64,000 nucleotides of DNA from Methylomagnum ishizawai (GCF_019670005.1 NZ_AP019783.1:3188150-3252149), one strand, 5' to 3'; shown: positions 15,510-25,397, numbered from the stretch's first letter. Notes: generated by a model not told the origin, from the sequence alone. Made by a program: numbers and translations.

Positions 15510-16660
15510 ACAAACTCGCGCTGAAAATGCTGCTGGGCGACCGGGGCAAGTACCTCGGCATCGTGTCCGGCATCGCCCTGGCCTCGCTGATCATGATCCA
15601 GCAGCCGGGCATCATGCTGTCCATCCTGTCCCGCACCTACAGCTTCATCACCGACATCCCGCTGCCGGACCTCTGGGTCATGGACCCCAAGGTGCAGTTC
15701 ATCGACGACATGAAGCCGATGCTCGACACCGAGCTTTACCGGGTGCGCGGCGTGCCCGGCGTGGAATGGGCCGTCCCCCTGTACAAGGGTAGCCAGCGGG
15801 TCAGGCTCGCCAATGGCGAAACCGTCAATTCCAACCTGATCGGCTTCGACGACGCCACCCTGATCGGCGCGCCGGGGGAACTCCTGGCCGGGAGCCTCGC
15901 CGACCTCACCCGGCCCGACGCCGTGATTGTGGACGAGGCCGGAGCCAAAGGACGGCTGGCGGGACCGGGCGGCGGGGCATCCCTGCCGTTGACGGTCGGC
16001 ACGGTCATCGAGATCAACGAGCACCGGGCCGAGGTGGTGGGCATCGCCCGCGCCGCGCCGACCTTCCAGTCCATGCCGATCCTCTACACCACTTACAGCC
16101 GGGCCAAGGCGTATTCGTTGAACGAGCGCAAATTGCTGTCCTTCGTGCTGGCGAAAGCCAAGCCGGGCGAAGACCCCCAGGCGGTCGCGCGGCGCATCAC
16201 CGAGGACACGGGCTTGGCGGCCTATACGGCGGACGACTTCAAGCGCAAATCCCTGGACTACTTCCTCAAAAACACCGGCATCCTGATGAACTTCGGCTTC
16301 ATGGTGATCGTCGGCTTCGTGGTCGGGACCGCCGTCACCGGCCAGATCTTCTACAACTTCACCCTGGACAACCTGCGCCACTTTGGCGTGTTCAAGGCCA
16401 TGGGGGCGACCGACCGGGTGCTGCTACGGATGATCCTGTTGCAGGCGCTGCTGGTGGGCTTCGTCGGGTTCGGCCTGGGCGCGGGCCTGTCGGCGTTGTT
16501 CGCCGTCGCATCCTCGGGCGGGGGCGGCCCCGGCCTGCAACTGTCCTGGCAACTCCTGCTGGGCAGCGGTTCGGCGGTGCTGTTGATCTGCCTCATGGCG
16601 GCCTTCTTCAGCCTGCGCAAGGTGTTCCGGCTGGAACCGGCGACGGTGTTCAAGGGGTAG
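15506..16660 (+). CDS. ABC exporter permease, DevC/MacB-like (FtsX superfamily)
   Basis: A 384-residue permease. An N-terminal helix (YLGIVSGIALASLIMIQQPG) is followed by a periplasmic domain of about 200 residues (MacB_PCD type, with VRGVPGVEWAVPLYKGS). Three C-terminal helices form the FtsX domain: FGFMVIVGFVVGTAVTGQIF, ILLQALLVGFVGFGLG and LLLGSGSAVLLICLMAAF. The intracellular FKAMGATDRVLLRMI segment is the conserved coupling helix. It precedes its ATPase by 3 bases. With the ATPase, adaptor and channel genes downstream it should form a tripartite exporter across both membranes. The substrate is not evident from sequence. Confidence 0.88.
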   Translation: MNKLALKMLLGDRGKYLGIVSGIALASLIMIQQPGIMLSILSRTYSFITDIPLPDLWVMDPKVQFIDDMKPMLDTELYRVRGVPGVEWAVPLYKGSQRVRLANGETVNSNLIGFDDATLIGAPGELLAGSLADLTRPDAVIVDEAGAKGRLAGPGGGASLPLTVGTVIEINEHRAEVVGIARAAPTFQSMPILYTTYSRAKAYSLNERKLLSFVLAKAKPGEDPQAVARRITEDTGLAAYTADDFKRKSLDYFLKNTGILMNFGFMVIVGFVVGTAVTGQIFYNFTLDNLRHFGVFKAMGATDRVLLRMILLQALLVGFVGFGLGAGLSALFAVASSGGGGPGLQLSWQLLLGSGSAVLLICLMAAFFSLRKVFRLEPATVFKG

Positions 16661-16663
16661 GCC

Positions 16664-17374
16664 ATGGCACTCGAATCCTTAGACTCCATCGCCGTGCGTT
16701 GCCGTGCCGTCGCCAAGACCTACGGGCGGGGGGACACGGCGGTCCCGGCCCTGCGCGGCATCGACCTCGACATCCATGCGGGAGAGTTGCTGATGCTGGT
16801 CGGCCCCTCCGGCTGCGGCAAGACCACCTTGATCTCGATCATCGCCGGCATCCTCGACCCCGACGCGGGCGAATGCGCGCTGTTCGGGCGCAGCCTCGCC
16901 GACTTGCGGGGCACCCGGCGGGTCGAGTTCCGGGGCCGGGAGGTGGGCTTCGTCTTCCAATCCTTCAACCTGATCCCGACCCTGACCGCCGCCGAAAACG
17001 TCTCGGTGCCCCTGCTCATCAATGGCGTCCGCGAAAGCGAAGCCCTGCGCCGCGCCGCCCTGAGCCTCCGCGACGTGGGGCTGGAAGGGCGTGAGCAAGC
17101 CTTGCCGAGCCAGCTTTCCGGGGGCCAGCAGCAGCGGGTCGCCATCGCCCGTGCCCTGGTCCACGGCCCCCGCCTGGTGGTTTGCGACGAACCGACCAGC
17201 GCCCTCGACCACCGCACCGGCCACAAGGTCATGGCGATGCTCAAGGACTTGGCGGTGGGCCAGGACCGGGCGCTGGTGATCGTGACCCACGACGCCCGCA
17301 TCTTCGAATTCGCCGACCGCATCGCCCACATGGACGATGGCTGCATCGAGCGGGTCGAGCAACGCAACGGTTGA
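16664..17374 (+). CDS. ABC exporter ATPase, DevA/LolD/MacB-like
   Basis: A 236-residue ATP-binding subunit. Walker A is GPSGCGKTT, the Q loop is in FVFQSFNLIPTLTAAENV, the signature is LSGGQQQRVAIARAL, Walker B is LVVCDEPTSALD, and the switch His is in VIVTHDARI. The length is normal for the DevA/LolD/MacB group. The ATG follows the permease stop after 3 bases and the adaptor gene begins 9 bases after its stop, so the genes form one transcription unit. It powers the exporter by dimerising at the inner face of the membrane. Confidence 0.93.
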   Translation: MALESLDSIAVRCRAVAKTYGRGDTAVPALRGIDLDIHAGELLMLVGPSGCGKTTLISIIAGILDPDAGECALFGRSLADLRGTRRVEFRGREVGFVFQSFNLIPTLTAAENVSVPLLINGVRESEALRRAALSLRDVGLEGREQALPSQLSGGQQQRVAIARALVHGPRLVVCDEPTSALDHRTGHKVMAMLKDLAVGQDRALVIVTHDARIFEFADRIAHMDDGCIERVEQRNG

Positions 17375-17383
17375 GCTTGAACC

Positions 17384-18361
17384 ATGACACTCAAAAACAA
17401 AATCCTCCCGCTATTGGCCGCGTGCGGCCTGCTGTTCGCCTCCGTGGTGGCGGTGCGCTCCCATGCGCCGCCGGTGCCCGCCCAGCCCTTGGCGCTACCA
17501 GCCCAGGCCCCTTACGCCAGATACATCGGCGCGTCCGGCATCGTCGAGGCCAGCACCGACAACATCAGCCTCGGCACCTCGCTCCCCGGCATCGTCAAGA
17601 CCGTGGAGGTCAAGGTGGGCGACAGGGTCAAGAAGGGACAGCCGCTGTTCGAGATCGACGACCGCGAGTACCGCGCCGTCCTGGAACTGCGGAGCGCCAA
17701 ACTCCTGGAAGCCAAGGCCGCCGTGCAACAAGCCCGGATCGCGCTGGAGGACTACCGGACCCAGTACGCCCTGGTGAAGGACGGCAACCCCCGCGCCGTC
17801 AGCGTGGACGAGGTCCAGAAGCGCCGCCACGCCGAACTCTTGGCTAGCGCCAAGCTGGACAGCGCCAAGGCTGCCGAGGCGGTCGCCGCCGCAGAACTGC
17901 GCAACACCCAGACCGACCTGGACCGCTTGGTGGTGCGGGCACCCATCGACGCCGAAATCCTGCAAGTGAACGTGCGGGCGGGCGAGTACGCCGCCACCGG
18001 GGCGCTTTCCACGCCGCTGCTGCGCCTGGGCAACCTCGACAGTCCCCATATCCGGGCGGACATCGACGAGAACGACGCCTGGCGTTTCCGCAACGGGGCC
18101 AGGGCCACCGCCTTCCTGCGCGGCAACCGCGACCTCAAGACCGAACTCGGCTTCGTCAGGGTGGAACCCTATGTCACGCCCAAGACCTCCCTGACCGGGG
18201 CCAGCGACGAACGGGTGGATACGCGGGTCCTGCAAGTGATCTACCGCTTCGAACGCGACAGCTTGCCGGCCTATGTGGGCCAGCAGGTGGACGTGTTCAT
18301 CGAGATTCCCGAAGCCAAGGCCGCGACCAAGGTGGAGCAGTCCGGGAGGCCGCACTCATGA
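17384..18361 (+). CDS. Periplasmic adaptor (HlyD/DevB family) of the exporter
   Basis: A 325-residue membrane-fusion protein. One N-terminal helix (KILPLLAACGLLFASVVAV) anchors it. The first lipoyl half-motif is GIVKTVEVKVGDRVKKGQPL, followed by a helical hairpin (about 95-180, RAVLELRSAKLLEAKAAVQ). The second lipoyl half is VRAPIDAEILQVNVRAGEYA, followed by a beta-barrel domain. It bridges the FtsX-type permease and the outer-membrane channel. Its stop overlaps the channel gene start (ATGA at 18358-18361). Family and place in the operon fit DevB-type adaptors. Confidence 0.9.
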   Translation: MTLKNKILPLLAACGLLFASVVAVRSHAPPVPAQPLALPAQAPYARYIGASGIVEASTDNISLGTSLPGIVKTVEVKVGDRVKKGQPLFEIDDREYRAVLELRSAKLLEAKAAVQQARIALEDYRTQYALVKDGNPRAVSVDEVQKRRHAELLASAKLDSAKAAEAVAAAELRNTQTDLDRLVVRAPIDAEILQVNVRAGEYAATGALSTPLLRLGNLDSPHIRADIDENDAWRFRNGARATAFLRGNRDLKTELGFVRVEPYVTPKTSLTGASDERVDTRVLQVIYRFERDSLPAYVGQQVDVFIEIPEAKAATKVEQSGRPHS

Positions 18362-19794
18362 GCATGCGGATCGCGGCGCTGATGGCGGGGCTGGTCCTGA
18401 CGGGATGCGCGGCGGTGGGACCGGATTACGTCCGGCCCGCCACGCCGATCCCCGGCCATTGGCATGGCACGACGGAAACGGGCAAAACCGGCCAGGACTT
18501 GGCGCACTGGTGGAAGGCGTTCCACGACCCGGAACTGGACCGGCTGGTCACGGAGGCCCTCGCCGCCAACCTGGACCTGAAGAAGGCGGCGGCGCGGATC
18601 GTGGAGGCCCGCAGCCAGGTCACCTACAACGCGGCGGCGGGATTGCCCCAGTTGAAGGCCAGCAACAGCGTCAACCGCCGCCTGAACAGCTTCTCCTTGG
18701 GGGGAACCGGCAGCGCCAATCCGGCGGGCGGTTTCTTCGGCAACGACAGCCAGATCAGCAACATCCTCCAGGCGGGCTTCGACGCCAGTTGGGAACTGGA
18801 TATCTTCGGGGGCATCCGCCGTTCGGTCGAGGCGGCGGAGGCGGCGACCGAAGCGGAACGGGAAAACCTGCGCGATGCGCGGGTGAGCCTGGTGGGCGAG
18901 GTGGCGCGGGATTACATCGACCTGCGGGCCAACCAGCAACGGGCCGCCGTGACCCGCGCCAACCTGGAGGCGCAGACGGAAACCCTGGCCTTGACCCGCG
19001 AGCGCCTGCGCATGGGCCTGGTCAGCGAACTGGACGTGGCCCAGCAGGAATCGCAACTCGCCAACACCGAAGCCAAGCTCCCAGGGTACGAGGCGGCGGC
19101 CAAGCAAGCCCTGCACGCCCTGGCGGTGCTGTTGGGCCGGGAGCCCGCCGCGCTGTTCGGGCGCTTGCAACGGGAAGGCCAGGTGCCGGTGGCCGACGCC
19201 GAACCCTGGGCGGACCTGCCCTCGGAACTGCTGCGCCGCCGTCCCGACATCCGCCGCGCCGAGCGGCAGGTGGCGGAGGCCAACGCCAAGGTCGGGGTGG
19301 CGGTCGCGGACATGTATCCCAAGGTCAGCCTGACCGCCTTCCTGGGCTTGCAGAACCTCAAAATGACCGACTTCACCCCGGTAGGGAAATCCTGGTCCCT
19401 GGCCTCCTCCGTCAGCCTGCCGCTGTTCAACTGGGGGAAACTCGCCGCCAGCGTGGAGGGCAAGGAGGCGCAACGGGACCAATCGGTGCTGGATTATCAA
19501 TCCACGGTTCTGAACGCCTTCAAGGAGGTCGAGGACGCCTTGGTGTCCTACGCGGGCGAGCAAAAGCGGCGCGGCAGCCTGCTCCGGGCCGTGGCCGCCA
19601 GCCGCAGCGCTCTGGAACTGGCCTCCGACCGCTACCGGCGCGGGCTGACCACTTTCCTAGATGTGCTGCAAACCCAGCAGACCCTTTACCAGGACCAGAA
19701 CAGCCTGGTGGAAAGCGAGGCCCAGGTCTCGACCGATCTGGTGGCCTTGTACAAGGCGTTGGGGGGCGGCTGGGAGCAGGCGGAGACGCAATAA
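18358..19794 (+). CDS. Outer-membrane efflux channel lipoprotein (TolC/NodT family)
   Basis: A 478-residue outer-membrane factor. The lipobox LTGC at about residues 18-21 follows a short signal peptide, and GPDYVRP after it is the typical start of mature NodT-type channels. Two homologous halves of coiled-coil and beta-strand follow, each with the conserved pattern (PELDRLVTEALAANLDLKKA and PDIRRAERQVAEANAKVGVA). SWELDIFGG and SLPLFNWGKL are the conserved strand segments. It is the last gene of the four-gene exporter operon. A short palindrome (19833-19850) follows. Confidence 0.93.
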   Translation: MSMRIAALMAGLVLTGCAAVGPDYVRPATPIPGHWHGTTETGKTGQDLAHWWKAFHDPELDRLVTEALAANLDLKKAAARIVEARSQVTYNAAAGLPQLKASNSVNRRLNSFSLGGTGSANPAGGFFGNDSQISNILQAGFDASWELDIFGGIRRSVEAAEAATEAERENLRDARVSLVGEVARDYIDLRANQQRAAVTRANLEAQTETLALTRERLRMGLVSELDVAQQESQLANTEAKLPGYEAAAKQALHALAVLLGREPAALFGRLQREGQVPVADAEPWADLPSELLRRRPDIRRAERQVAEANAKVGVAVADMYPKVSLTAFLGLQNLKMTDFTPVGKSWSLASSVSLPLFNWGKLAASVEGKEAQRDQSVLDYQSTVLNAFKEVEDALVSYAGEQKRRGSLLRAVAASRSALELASDRYRRGLTTFLDVLQTQQTLYQDQNSLVESEAQVSTDLVALYKALGGGWEQAETQ

Positions 19795-19832
19795 GCTTGT
19801 TCGGCGTGAGTGCGTGGCCGGGTTCAAAACAT

Positions 19833-19850
19833 GGCCCCATCCATGGGGCC
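19833..19850 (+). terminator. Palindrome after the exporter operon
   Basis: GGCCCCAT and ATGGGGCC flank two bases, giving a realistic 7-bp stem with a 4-base loop, 39 bases after the channel stop. No T run follows, so it is at best a weak terminator. Confidence 0.4.
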
Positions 19851-19861
19851 GGTCAACTAGG

Positions 19862-21318
19862 CCTCGACTTTGGCCTTTCACGCCGTAGCGGCGAGTTGAT
19901 TCAGCAGGGCCTCGCAATCGCGGGGCGATAATTCCAACCGCTCGCCGCTGGATGCGGAGTTGACGAAATACTTTTCGGCCCAAATGGAGCGGCGGACGAA
20001 GGCCAGCACGTCGGAAAACGTCGCGTCGGTCTTTGGATACCAGGCGGCCTGCCGCACCGGTAGGGTTCCGTTTTCCACCAGGCGCGAAGCCATCAGGCAG
20101 ACCGGGGGAAACAGCCCCATCAAGGCGGGCGTGGTCCTTGCGATGGCGAGGTCGGACCACTGCCGCTGGGTTTCCACGCCGAGGTGGCGGCGGCTCTCTT
20201 CGAAGGTGACCTCCACGCTCCAGCGCAAAACGAACACCTCCACGATCCGCTCGGGCGTCAATTCGGCGTCGGTGGCGAAGAAGGCCTGGGGCCGGGTTTC
20301 GCCGGTGGGGTCCGCGACCAGGACCCAGCGCAGGCGGACCGGCTCTTCGCCGGGCGTGTGCCAGAGGGCCACCCGCTGAGCAGCCGGACCGCCTTGCGCT
20401 CGCCCCCGTACCAAGCCAGCCCGGTTTCCCGCCAGGGCTCGTCCGGCCGGTCCAGCAGGGTTTTCAGGCTGGGCAGGCGGATGCCTTTCTTGGGTTTGCG
20501 CCCCCGCTTGCCGGGCGGCGGGGTTTCCGGAAGCCGAACAGGCGCGCGTCCAGCCGCAGGCGGGACACCAGGGTGGCGCGGTTCGCCGAGCAGGCATGGG
20601 CCAGGGCCACGCAGGCATAGGCCCCGTCGCCCACCACCGTGAACGCCGTGGCCTCCAGCCACCGCGAAACCTGCTTGACGGCCTGGGCCGTCCAATCCAC
20701 CGTGGTCTTGTGGCGGCGATTGGCCGCCTCGTCGGCCCGCTCCGAGGGGCCAGCACCGTCAGGAACGGCAGCGCCCACGGGCGCGGATTCCACGGCAGCG
20801 GCACCAGGACCATCAGGCAGATCCATTTCAACCCCAGGCCCTTGACCACCTTGCCCCGCGTCGAGCGCACCGCATCCCGGTAGCGGCCCTTGGCCTTGAT
20901 CTGTTTGCCTTTCCGCCGCTCCACGGTCTCGTCCACCACGATGATCACCGGGTAGCCCAGATGCGCCGCCAACGCCACCAGCAGCCCCAACAGGATTTGC
21001 GCCCCCAGCAAGCCCGACCACCGCGCCCGGCTCAGCACCCGGTGGTACTTGCAGAATCCCTTCTCGTCCGCCAAGCCCAGGGTCCGCAACGCCGCCGCCA
21101 CCGTGCGCGGGCCACGGCACAGGACCGCCCCCGCCACCAATTCCTGGACATGGCCCCATACCGGCTGCGTGAACATCGGCGCGAACAGGACCAGAACCTT
21201 CATCGCCTCATCGGGAAAAATCAACATCGCCTAGCATTTCCAAGCCATCGTTCGGACGGCTATTGTCTACGGCGGCAGCCCCCGCTTTCAGCGGAAGTGA
21301 AAATGGCCAAAGTCGAGG
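19862..21318 (-). mobile_element. Decayed IS701-like insertion sequence, about 1457 bp
   Basis: Terminal inverted repeats CCTCGACTTTGGCC (19862-19875) and its inverse (21305-21318) are perfect over 14 bp. Similarity continues into TTTCAC inside both ends. CTAG, the target sequence known for IS701, abuts the left end (19857-19860) but is not repeated at the right end, so no clean target duplication remains. The single transposase gene carries three frameshifts. Confidence 0.78.
19878..21227 (-). pseudogene. IS701-like DDE transposase with three frameshifts
   Basis: The outer frame gives 449 codons, but only the first about 150 and the last about 160 residues resemble a transposase. N-terminal features are RVLSRARWSGL and VVDETVERRKGKQ (first Asp). 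The C-terminal part has EVTFEESRRHLGVET (Glu). The middle, including VVGDGAYACVALA (second Asp), is in another frame, and LPSLKTLLDRPDEPWRETGL is in a third. The breaks fall at short G runs on the coding strand (about 20746-20749, 20520-20523 and 20371-20378). At each, adding one base restores the frame. Three losses bring the frame back into register. No active protein is expected unless these are sequencing errors. Confidence 0.82.
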
Positions 21319-21492
21319 GGTTCATTTGTTGTCGATAGGCGATGGCAGTTCACTGGCTTCGGTACCGCATTTCGTGGCGGAGTAATTGGGTTGGTATCAA
21401 CCGTGGCCGTGCCGCATAAGAAAGTGGGATACCTTGATTTAACTGTGTTTTTTGTTGACGGGCAGAATTAGGCGGCGTATCGTTTTTGCTTG

Positions 21493-21544
21493 GGCGGCGG
21501 ATGTGACGCATAATCGGGTTTTGTTACGCGGCATCCGCGCCGCC
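21493..21544. repeat. Long imperfect stem-loop between the two IS elements
   Basis: GGCGGCGGATGTGACGCATAA pairs imperfectly with TTACGCGGCATCCGCGCCGCC around the loop TCGGGTTTTG. It ends directly at the TA target of the IS630 element. It may be a REP-like palindrome that attracted the insertion, or part of an older element. Confidence 0.5.
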
Positions 21545-21546
21545 TA

Positions 21547-22735
21547 CTCCCTTCCCGTCTAAAGAACGACTAAGCTTATAGGCAATCGAACTGGACTGGG
21601 AAAGGCACGATGAACCGCTGTATCCGCATCCAACGGCTGGCCCCGCAGGACCGCGAACGGTGGCAGGCGCTGTTCTACCGCCACCAGCAGCAAAGCCGAC
21701 GGCGTAGGCTGCTGGCCTTGAAGGCCCTGTGGGACGGCGAGAGCATGGCCGGGGTCTGCCGCAGCCAGGGAGTCCAGCGCAAGACGCTGGAGAAGTGGCT
21801 GGACAGCTACCTGCATGGTGGCTTCGACGCCCTGCTGGCCCCGCAAAGGCGGCCCCGCCCGCAAGCCCTGAACCCGCAGCGGCGCAAGGTCCTGCGCTAC
21901 ATCCTGCTCCACAAGACGCCGGCGGACTATGGCATCGACAGTTACCAATGGACGGCGGCCCACGTCCAGGGTTTGCTCGTTAAGAAGTGGGGCCTGCCGC
22001 TGAGCGCCAACCGGCTTTACGAAATCTTCGACGAACTGGGCCTCTCCCACCAGCGCGCCCACCGCGACTACGGCCCCGCCCAGCCCGCCGAGCGGGCCGG
22101 CTTCGTGGAGGCGCTCGAAAAAAACCGCCGAGGCCGACCCCGGCACCGCCCTCGTAGCCCTCGACGAGTTCGCGCTGCTGTCCACGACCTGCACCCACTA
22201 CGCCTGGGCGGAGAAGAACACCGCCCCGGGGCCGCCGAGCAACGAGAAGCGGCGGGAGAAGCTGAACGGCTTCCTGGCCCTGGACCTGAACAGCGGCAAG
22301 ACCACCGTGGACTTCCAGCCCCAGGCCAAAACCCGGAACGCCGTCCACGTCATCGCCCTGATCGTCCTGCGCTACGCCAGCCTGGGCTTCCGCCAGATCC
22401 TGTGCATCCTCGACAACTGCTCCATCCACAACGACTCCATGAAGGCCGCTCTGGCCGAGTTGCTGGCGGAAATCCCCCTGGCCCAGGGCATCGCCGTGGA
22501 CTTCCTCCACACCCCGGCCTACTCCCCAAGTTCAACCCGGCCGAATACCTCATCCGCCTCGTCAGGAAGAACTCCCTCTACCACCTGCCCCATGCCATGA
22601 CGGTCCAGCAGCGGGCCGAGCGCGTCCATCGGCACTTGGCCCAGGCCACTCCCCAAACACCCCAGCAGGTCAAGAACATTCTCAGCCATATCTACCGCCT
22701 GCCAAAAAGTGGGTGGTCTTAGGGCGGGAAGGGAG
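21547..22735 (+). mobile_element. IS630-family insertion sequence, 1189 bp, with TA target duplication
   Basis: The ends CTCCCTTCCCG (21547-21557) and CGGGAAGGGAG (22725-22735) are perfect inverted repeats over 11 bp, with weaker identity for about ten more bases. A TA dinucleotide flanks each side (21545-21546 and 22736-22737), the duplication made by IS630/Tc1-mariner elements. It lies 93 bases from the end of the oxidase operon and may have displaced that operon's terminator. Confidence 0.88.
21610..22722 (+). pseudogene. IS630-family transposase with the catalytic middle out of frame
   Basis: The frame from ATG 21610 is open for 370 codons, but its middle third is not protein-like. The N-terminal helix-turn-helix (MAGVCRSQGVQRKTLEKWLD) is in frame. 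At the A7 run 22118-22124 the true frame moves +1 and gives VALDEFALLSTTCTHYAW (first Asp) and ILCILDNCSIHND (second Asp). At about 22527-22531 a missing C returns reading to the first frame, giving KFNPAEYLIRLVRKNSLYH (Glu). The A7 could be a slippage site that makes a full-length protein from part of the transcripts, but the second break looks like damage or a sequencing error. Confidence 0.8.
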
Positions 22736-22828
22736 TAACTCTGCCCGTCCGCGCCAAACTTACCAATAGCAATCGATGAGTATCGTTCTACGGGACTACA
22801 AACCTTCTGGTAATCTGCGAACACTTCC

Positions 22829-23800
22829 TCACCGCCTCCAATCCCGCACCACCCCTCCCGCCCCAAAACCCCATCCTCCCCCGCGTCCCATAATCCCCGC
22901 CACCAAACCCAGCATCACCGCCAACCACACCAATCCCGCCCCCGCCACCATCCGCAGCAACAGCCCGGCCTCGCGCATCGCCATGTAGAACACCGCGATC
23001 AAGCCCGCCTGGATGACGGCGACCAGCAGCGTCCACACCGGGCGCATCCCGCCCAAACCCAGGAACGCCCCGGCCCAATTCACCCCAGCAACGCCAGCAA
23101 CCCCAACCAAACCCCGATCCGCCCACTCATGCCCGCCCCCCGCCAAATACAGCAAGGGAAACACGAACACCCAAATCACATCGACCAGATGCCAATACAG
23201 CCCCGCCACCACGATCTTGGATTCGAGGCGCGGCGCGTTCCGGTAGGCGAACCCCAGCATCACCAGCACCAGCACCACGCCGATGAACAAATGCAGCGCG
23301 TGCAGCCCGGTCAACCCGAAATAAAAAGCGAAGAACAGCCGCGCATGTTCAGCGTCCGCCCCTGGAAACACGAACGCCCACCCGAACAAAGGCGCGAGTC
23401 CCGCCGCGAATTCGCCGCGCCATTCGCCCGCCTTGATGCACAAGAACACCGCGCCCAACGCCGCCGTGACCGCCAACCAAATCCGCAACGCCCGCCGCTT
23501 ACCCGCCAACACCGCATCGTCGGCCAAGGTCATGGTCAGGCTGCTGGTCAGCAAGATCGCGGTATTGATCCCGCCCCACACCAGGTCCAGCCGGGCGCTC
23601 GCGGCGGCGAAGGCTTCGGGATAACTGGCGCGGTACATCGCGTAAGCCATGAACAAGCCACCGAAGAACAGGATTTCCGAAGCCAGGAACACCCACATGC
23701 CCAAGATCGCCGACTGGCGCTGCTGGATCAGGGAATCGAACTGCGGCAGCGGCGGTTCCAGGGTTTCAGCCGCGCTCGATCTTGCGCTCGGGTGTGGCAT
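22829..23800 (-). CDS. coxC: Cytochrome c oxidase subunit III, apparently fused to subunit IV
   Basis: Residues 1 to about 222 are a seven-helix subunit III ([60 protein letters not shown]). The remaining about 100 residues match prokaryotic subunit IV ([30 protein letters not shown]). In another frame an ATG at 23130 would start a separate subunit IV ([16 protein letters not shown]) that hits a stop unless one G is added to the G4 run at 23083-23086. Adding one G to the G6 run at 23136-23141 would end subunit III at ...GGRA with an ATGA overlap. So the fusion may be real, or the product of two one-base losses. The start overlaps the subunit I gene by 35 bases. Confidence 0.8.
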   Translation of the reverse strand: MPHPSARSSAAETLEPPLPQFDSLIQQRQSAILGMWVFLASEILFFGGLFMAYAMYRASYPEAFAAASARLDLVWGGINTAILLTSSLTMTLADDAVLAGKRRALRIWLAVTAALGAVFLCIKAGEWRGEFAAGLAPLFGWAFVFPGADAEHARLFFAFYFGLTGLHALHLFIGVVLVLVMLGFAYRNAPRLESKIVVAGLYWHLVDVIWVFVFPLLYLAGGGHEWADRGLVGVAGVAGVNWAGAFLGLGGMRPVWTLLVAVIQAGLIAVFYMAMREAGLLLRMVAGAGLVWLAVMLGLVAGIMGRGGGWGFGAGGVVRDWRR

Positions 23801-25397
23801 AGGCGTAAGGCTCCTCGGTCACGACCGGCACCCGGTCGAAATTGAATTCGCCGGGCGGCGAAGGCGTGGTCCATTCCAAACCCTTGGCCCCCCAGGGATT
23901 GGCCCCGGCCTTGGGTCCGTACACCAGCGAAAACGACAGGTAGAACAGCGGCAGCAAATACCCCAGAGCCAACACCGCCGCCCCCGCCGTGGACAGCTGG
24001 TTCAGCGCCTCGAATTCCGGCGGATAGCTGTGATAACGCCGCGGCATCCCCTGGAAGCCCAGGATGAATTGCGGAAAGAAGGTCAGGTTGAAGCCCAGGA
24101 ACAACATCACGGCGGCGACCCGGCCCCAGAGATCGGGATACATGCGCCCGGTCATCTTGGGCCACCAGAAATGCAGCCCGCCGAAATAGGCCGACACCAT
24201 GCCGCCCACCATGATGTAGTGGAAATGGGCGACCACGAAATAGGTATCGTGGACATGGGCGTCCACCGCCAGCGCCGCCAAAGTCACGCCGGTCAAGCCG
24301 CCGATGGTGAACAGGCCGATGAAACCCAGCGCGTACAGCATCGGCGTATCGAAGGACACCGTACCCCGGTGCAGGGTCGCGGTCCAGTTGAACACCTTGA
24401 CGCCGGAAGGCACGGCGACGATGAAGCTCAGCAGCGAAAACACCACGCTGGCGTAGATCGATTGCCCCGCCACGAACAAATGATGCCCCCACACCAAAAA
24501 CCCCACCAAGGCGATGGCGAGCAAGGCCAAGGCCATGCCCCGGTAGCCGAAGATGGGTTTCTTGGCGAAACAAGCCACGATCTCGCTGACCACGCCCATC
24601 CCCGGCAGGATCATGATGTACACCGCCGGGTGCGAATAGAACCAGAACAAATGCTGGAACAGCACCGGATCGCCCCCCGCTTGGGGATCGAAAATCCCCA
24701 GTCCGAACACCCGCTCCAGCACGATCAAAAGCAAGGTGGCCGCGAGGATCGGCGTCGCCAACACCATGATGATCGAGGTGGCGTAATGCGCCCACACGAA
24801 CAGGGGCAGGCGGAACCAGGTCAATCCCGGTGCTCGCATTTTGTGGATGGTGACGATGAAGTTCAGCCCGGTCAGGATCGACGAAAACCCCGCCACGATC
24901 ACCCCGACCACCGCCAGCACCACAGGGGTATCGGAAAACAAGGTGCTATAGGGCACATAGAAGGTCCAGCCGGTATCCACCCCGCCCGCGATCACCATGG
25001 CGAGCGTGGACACGCCGCCGATGACATACAGATACCAACTCAGGAGGTTCAACCGGGGAAACGCCAAATCCCGCGCCCCGATCATCAAGGGGATCAGGAA
25101 ATTGCCCAAGGTGGCCGGAATCGACGGGATCAGGAAGAACCACACCATGGCGATGCCGTGCAGGCTGAATAGCCGGTTATAGGTCTCGGCCTCGACCCAA
25201 TCGCCCGGCGCGGTCGCCAATTCCAAGCGCATCAAGGTCGCCGCCGCCCCGCCCGCGAAGAAGAACCCGGTGATGGACACCAGATACAGCCAGGCGATGC
25301 GCTTATGATCGATAGTGGTGAGCCAAGACCACAGGCGGTAATCGCGGTTCAGGTAATTCGCTTCGGCGGCGGGCGCAGCCGTATCCAACGCGCTCAT
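23766..25397 (-). CDS. coxA: Cytochrome c oxidase subunit I, A2-type haem-copper oxidase
   Basis: A 543-residue catalytic subunit that reduces O2 to water and pumps protons. The start at 25397 ([10 protein letters not shown]) overlaps the subunit II stop as ATGA. Haem a ligand His80 is in [11 protein letters not shown] and His393 in HFHYIMVGG. Haem a3 ligand is His391. CuB ligands are His256, His305 and His306 (VWGHHLFV), with the cross-linked Tyr260. Helix VI reads [16 protein letters not shown]: the Glu of A1 oxidases is replaced by Ala and the Tyr-Ser pair precedes the His, the hallmark of A2 oxidases such as that of Rhodothermus. It lies in one operon with alternative complex III. Confidence 0.95.
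   Translation of the reverse strand: MSALDTAAPAAEANYLNRDYRLWSWLTTIDHKRIAWLYLVSITGFFFAGGAAATLMRLELATAPGDWVEAETYNRLFSLHGIAMVWFFLIPSIPATLGNFLIPLMIGARDLAFPRLNLLSWYLYVIGGVSTLAMVIAGGVDTGWTFYVPYSTLFSDTPVVLAVVGVIVAGFSSILTGLNFIVTIHKMRAPGLTWFRLPLFVWAHYATSIIMVLATPILAATLLLIVLERVFGLGIFDPQAGGDPVLFQHLFWFYSHPAVYIMILPGMGVVSEIVACFAKKPIFGYRGMALALLAIALVGFLVWGHHLFVAGQSIYASVVFSLLSFIVAVPSGVKVFNWTATLHRGTVSFDTPMLYALGFIGLFTIGGLTGVTLAALAVDAHVHDTYFVVAHFHYIMVGGMVSAYFGGLHFWWPKMTGRMYPDLWGRVAAVMLFLGFNLTFFPQFILGFQGMPRRYHSYPPEFEALNQLSTAGAAVLALGYLLPLFYLSFSLVYGPKAGANPWGAKGLEWTTPSPPGEFNFDRVPVVTEEPYAYATPERKIERG

Noticed and set aside
22738-22828. Remnant of a third IS between IS630 and the oxidase genes
   Set aside because: No inverted repeats or coding similarity in these 91 bases.
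23649-25172. 507-codon plus-strand frame antisense to coxA
   Set aside because: His/Gln/Arg-rich mirror of membrane-helix codons; coxA has all metal ligands on the minus strand.
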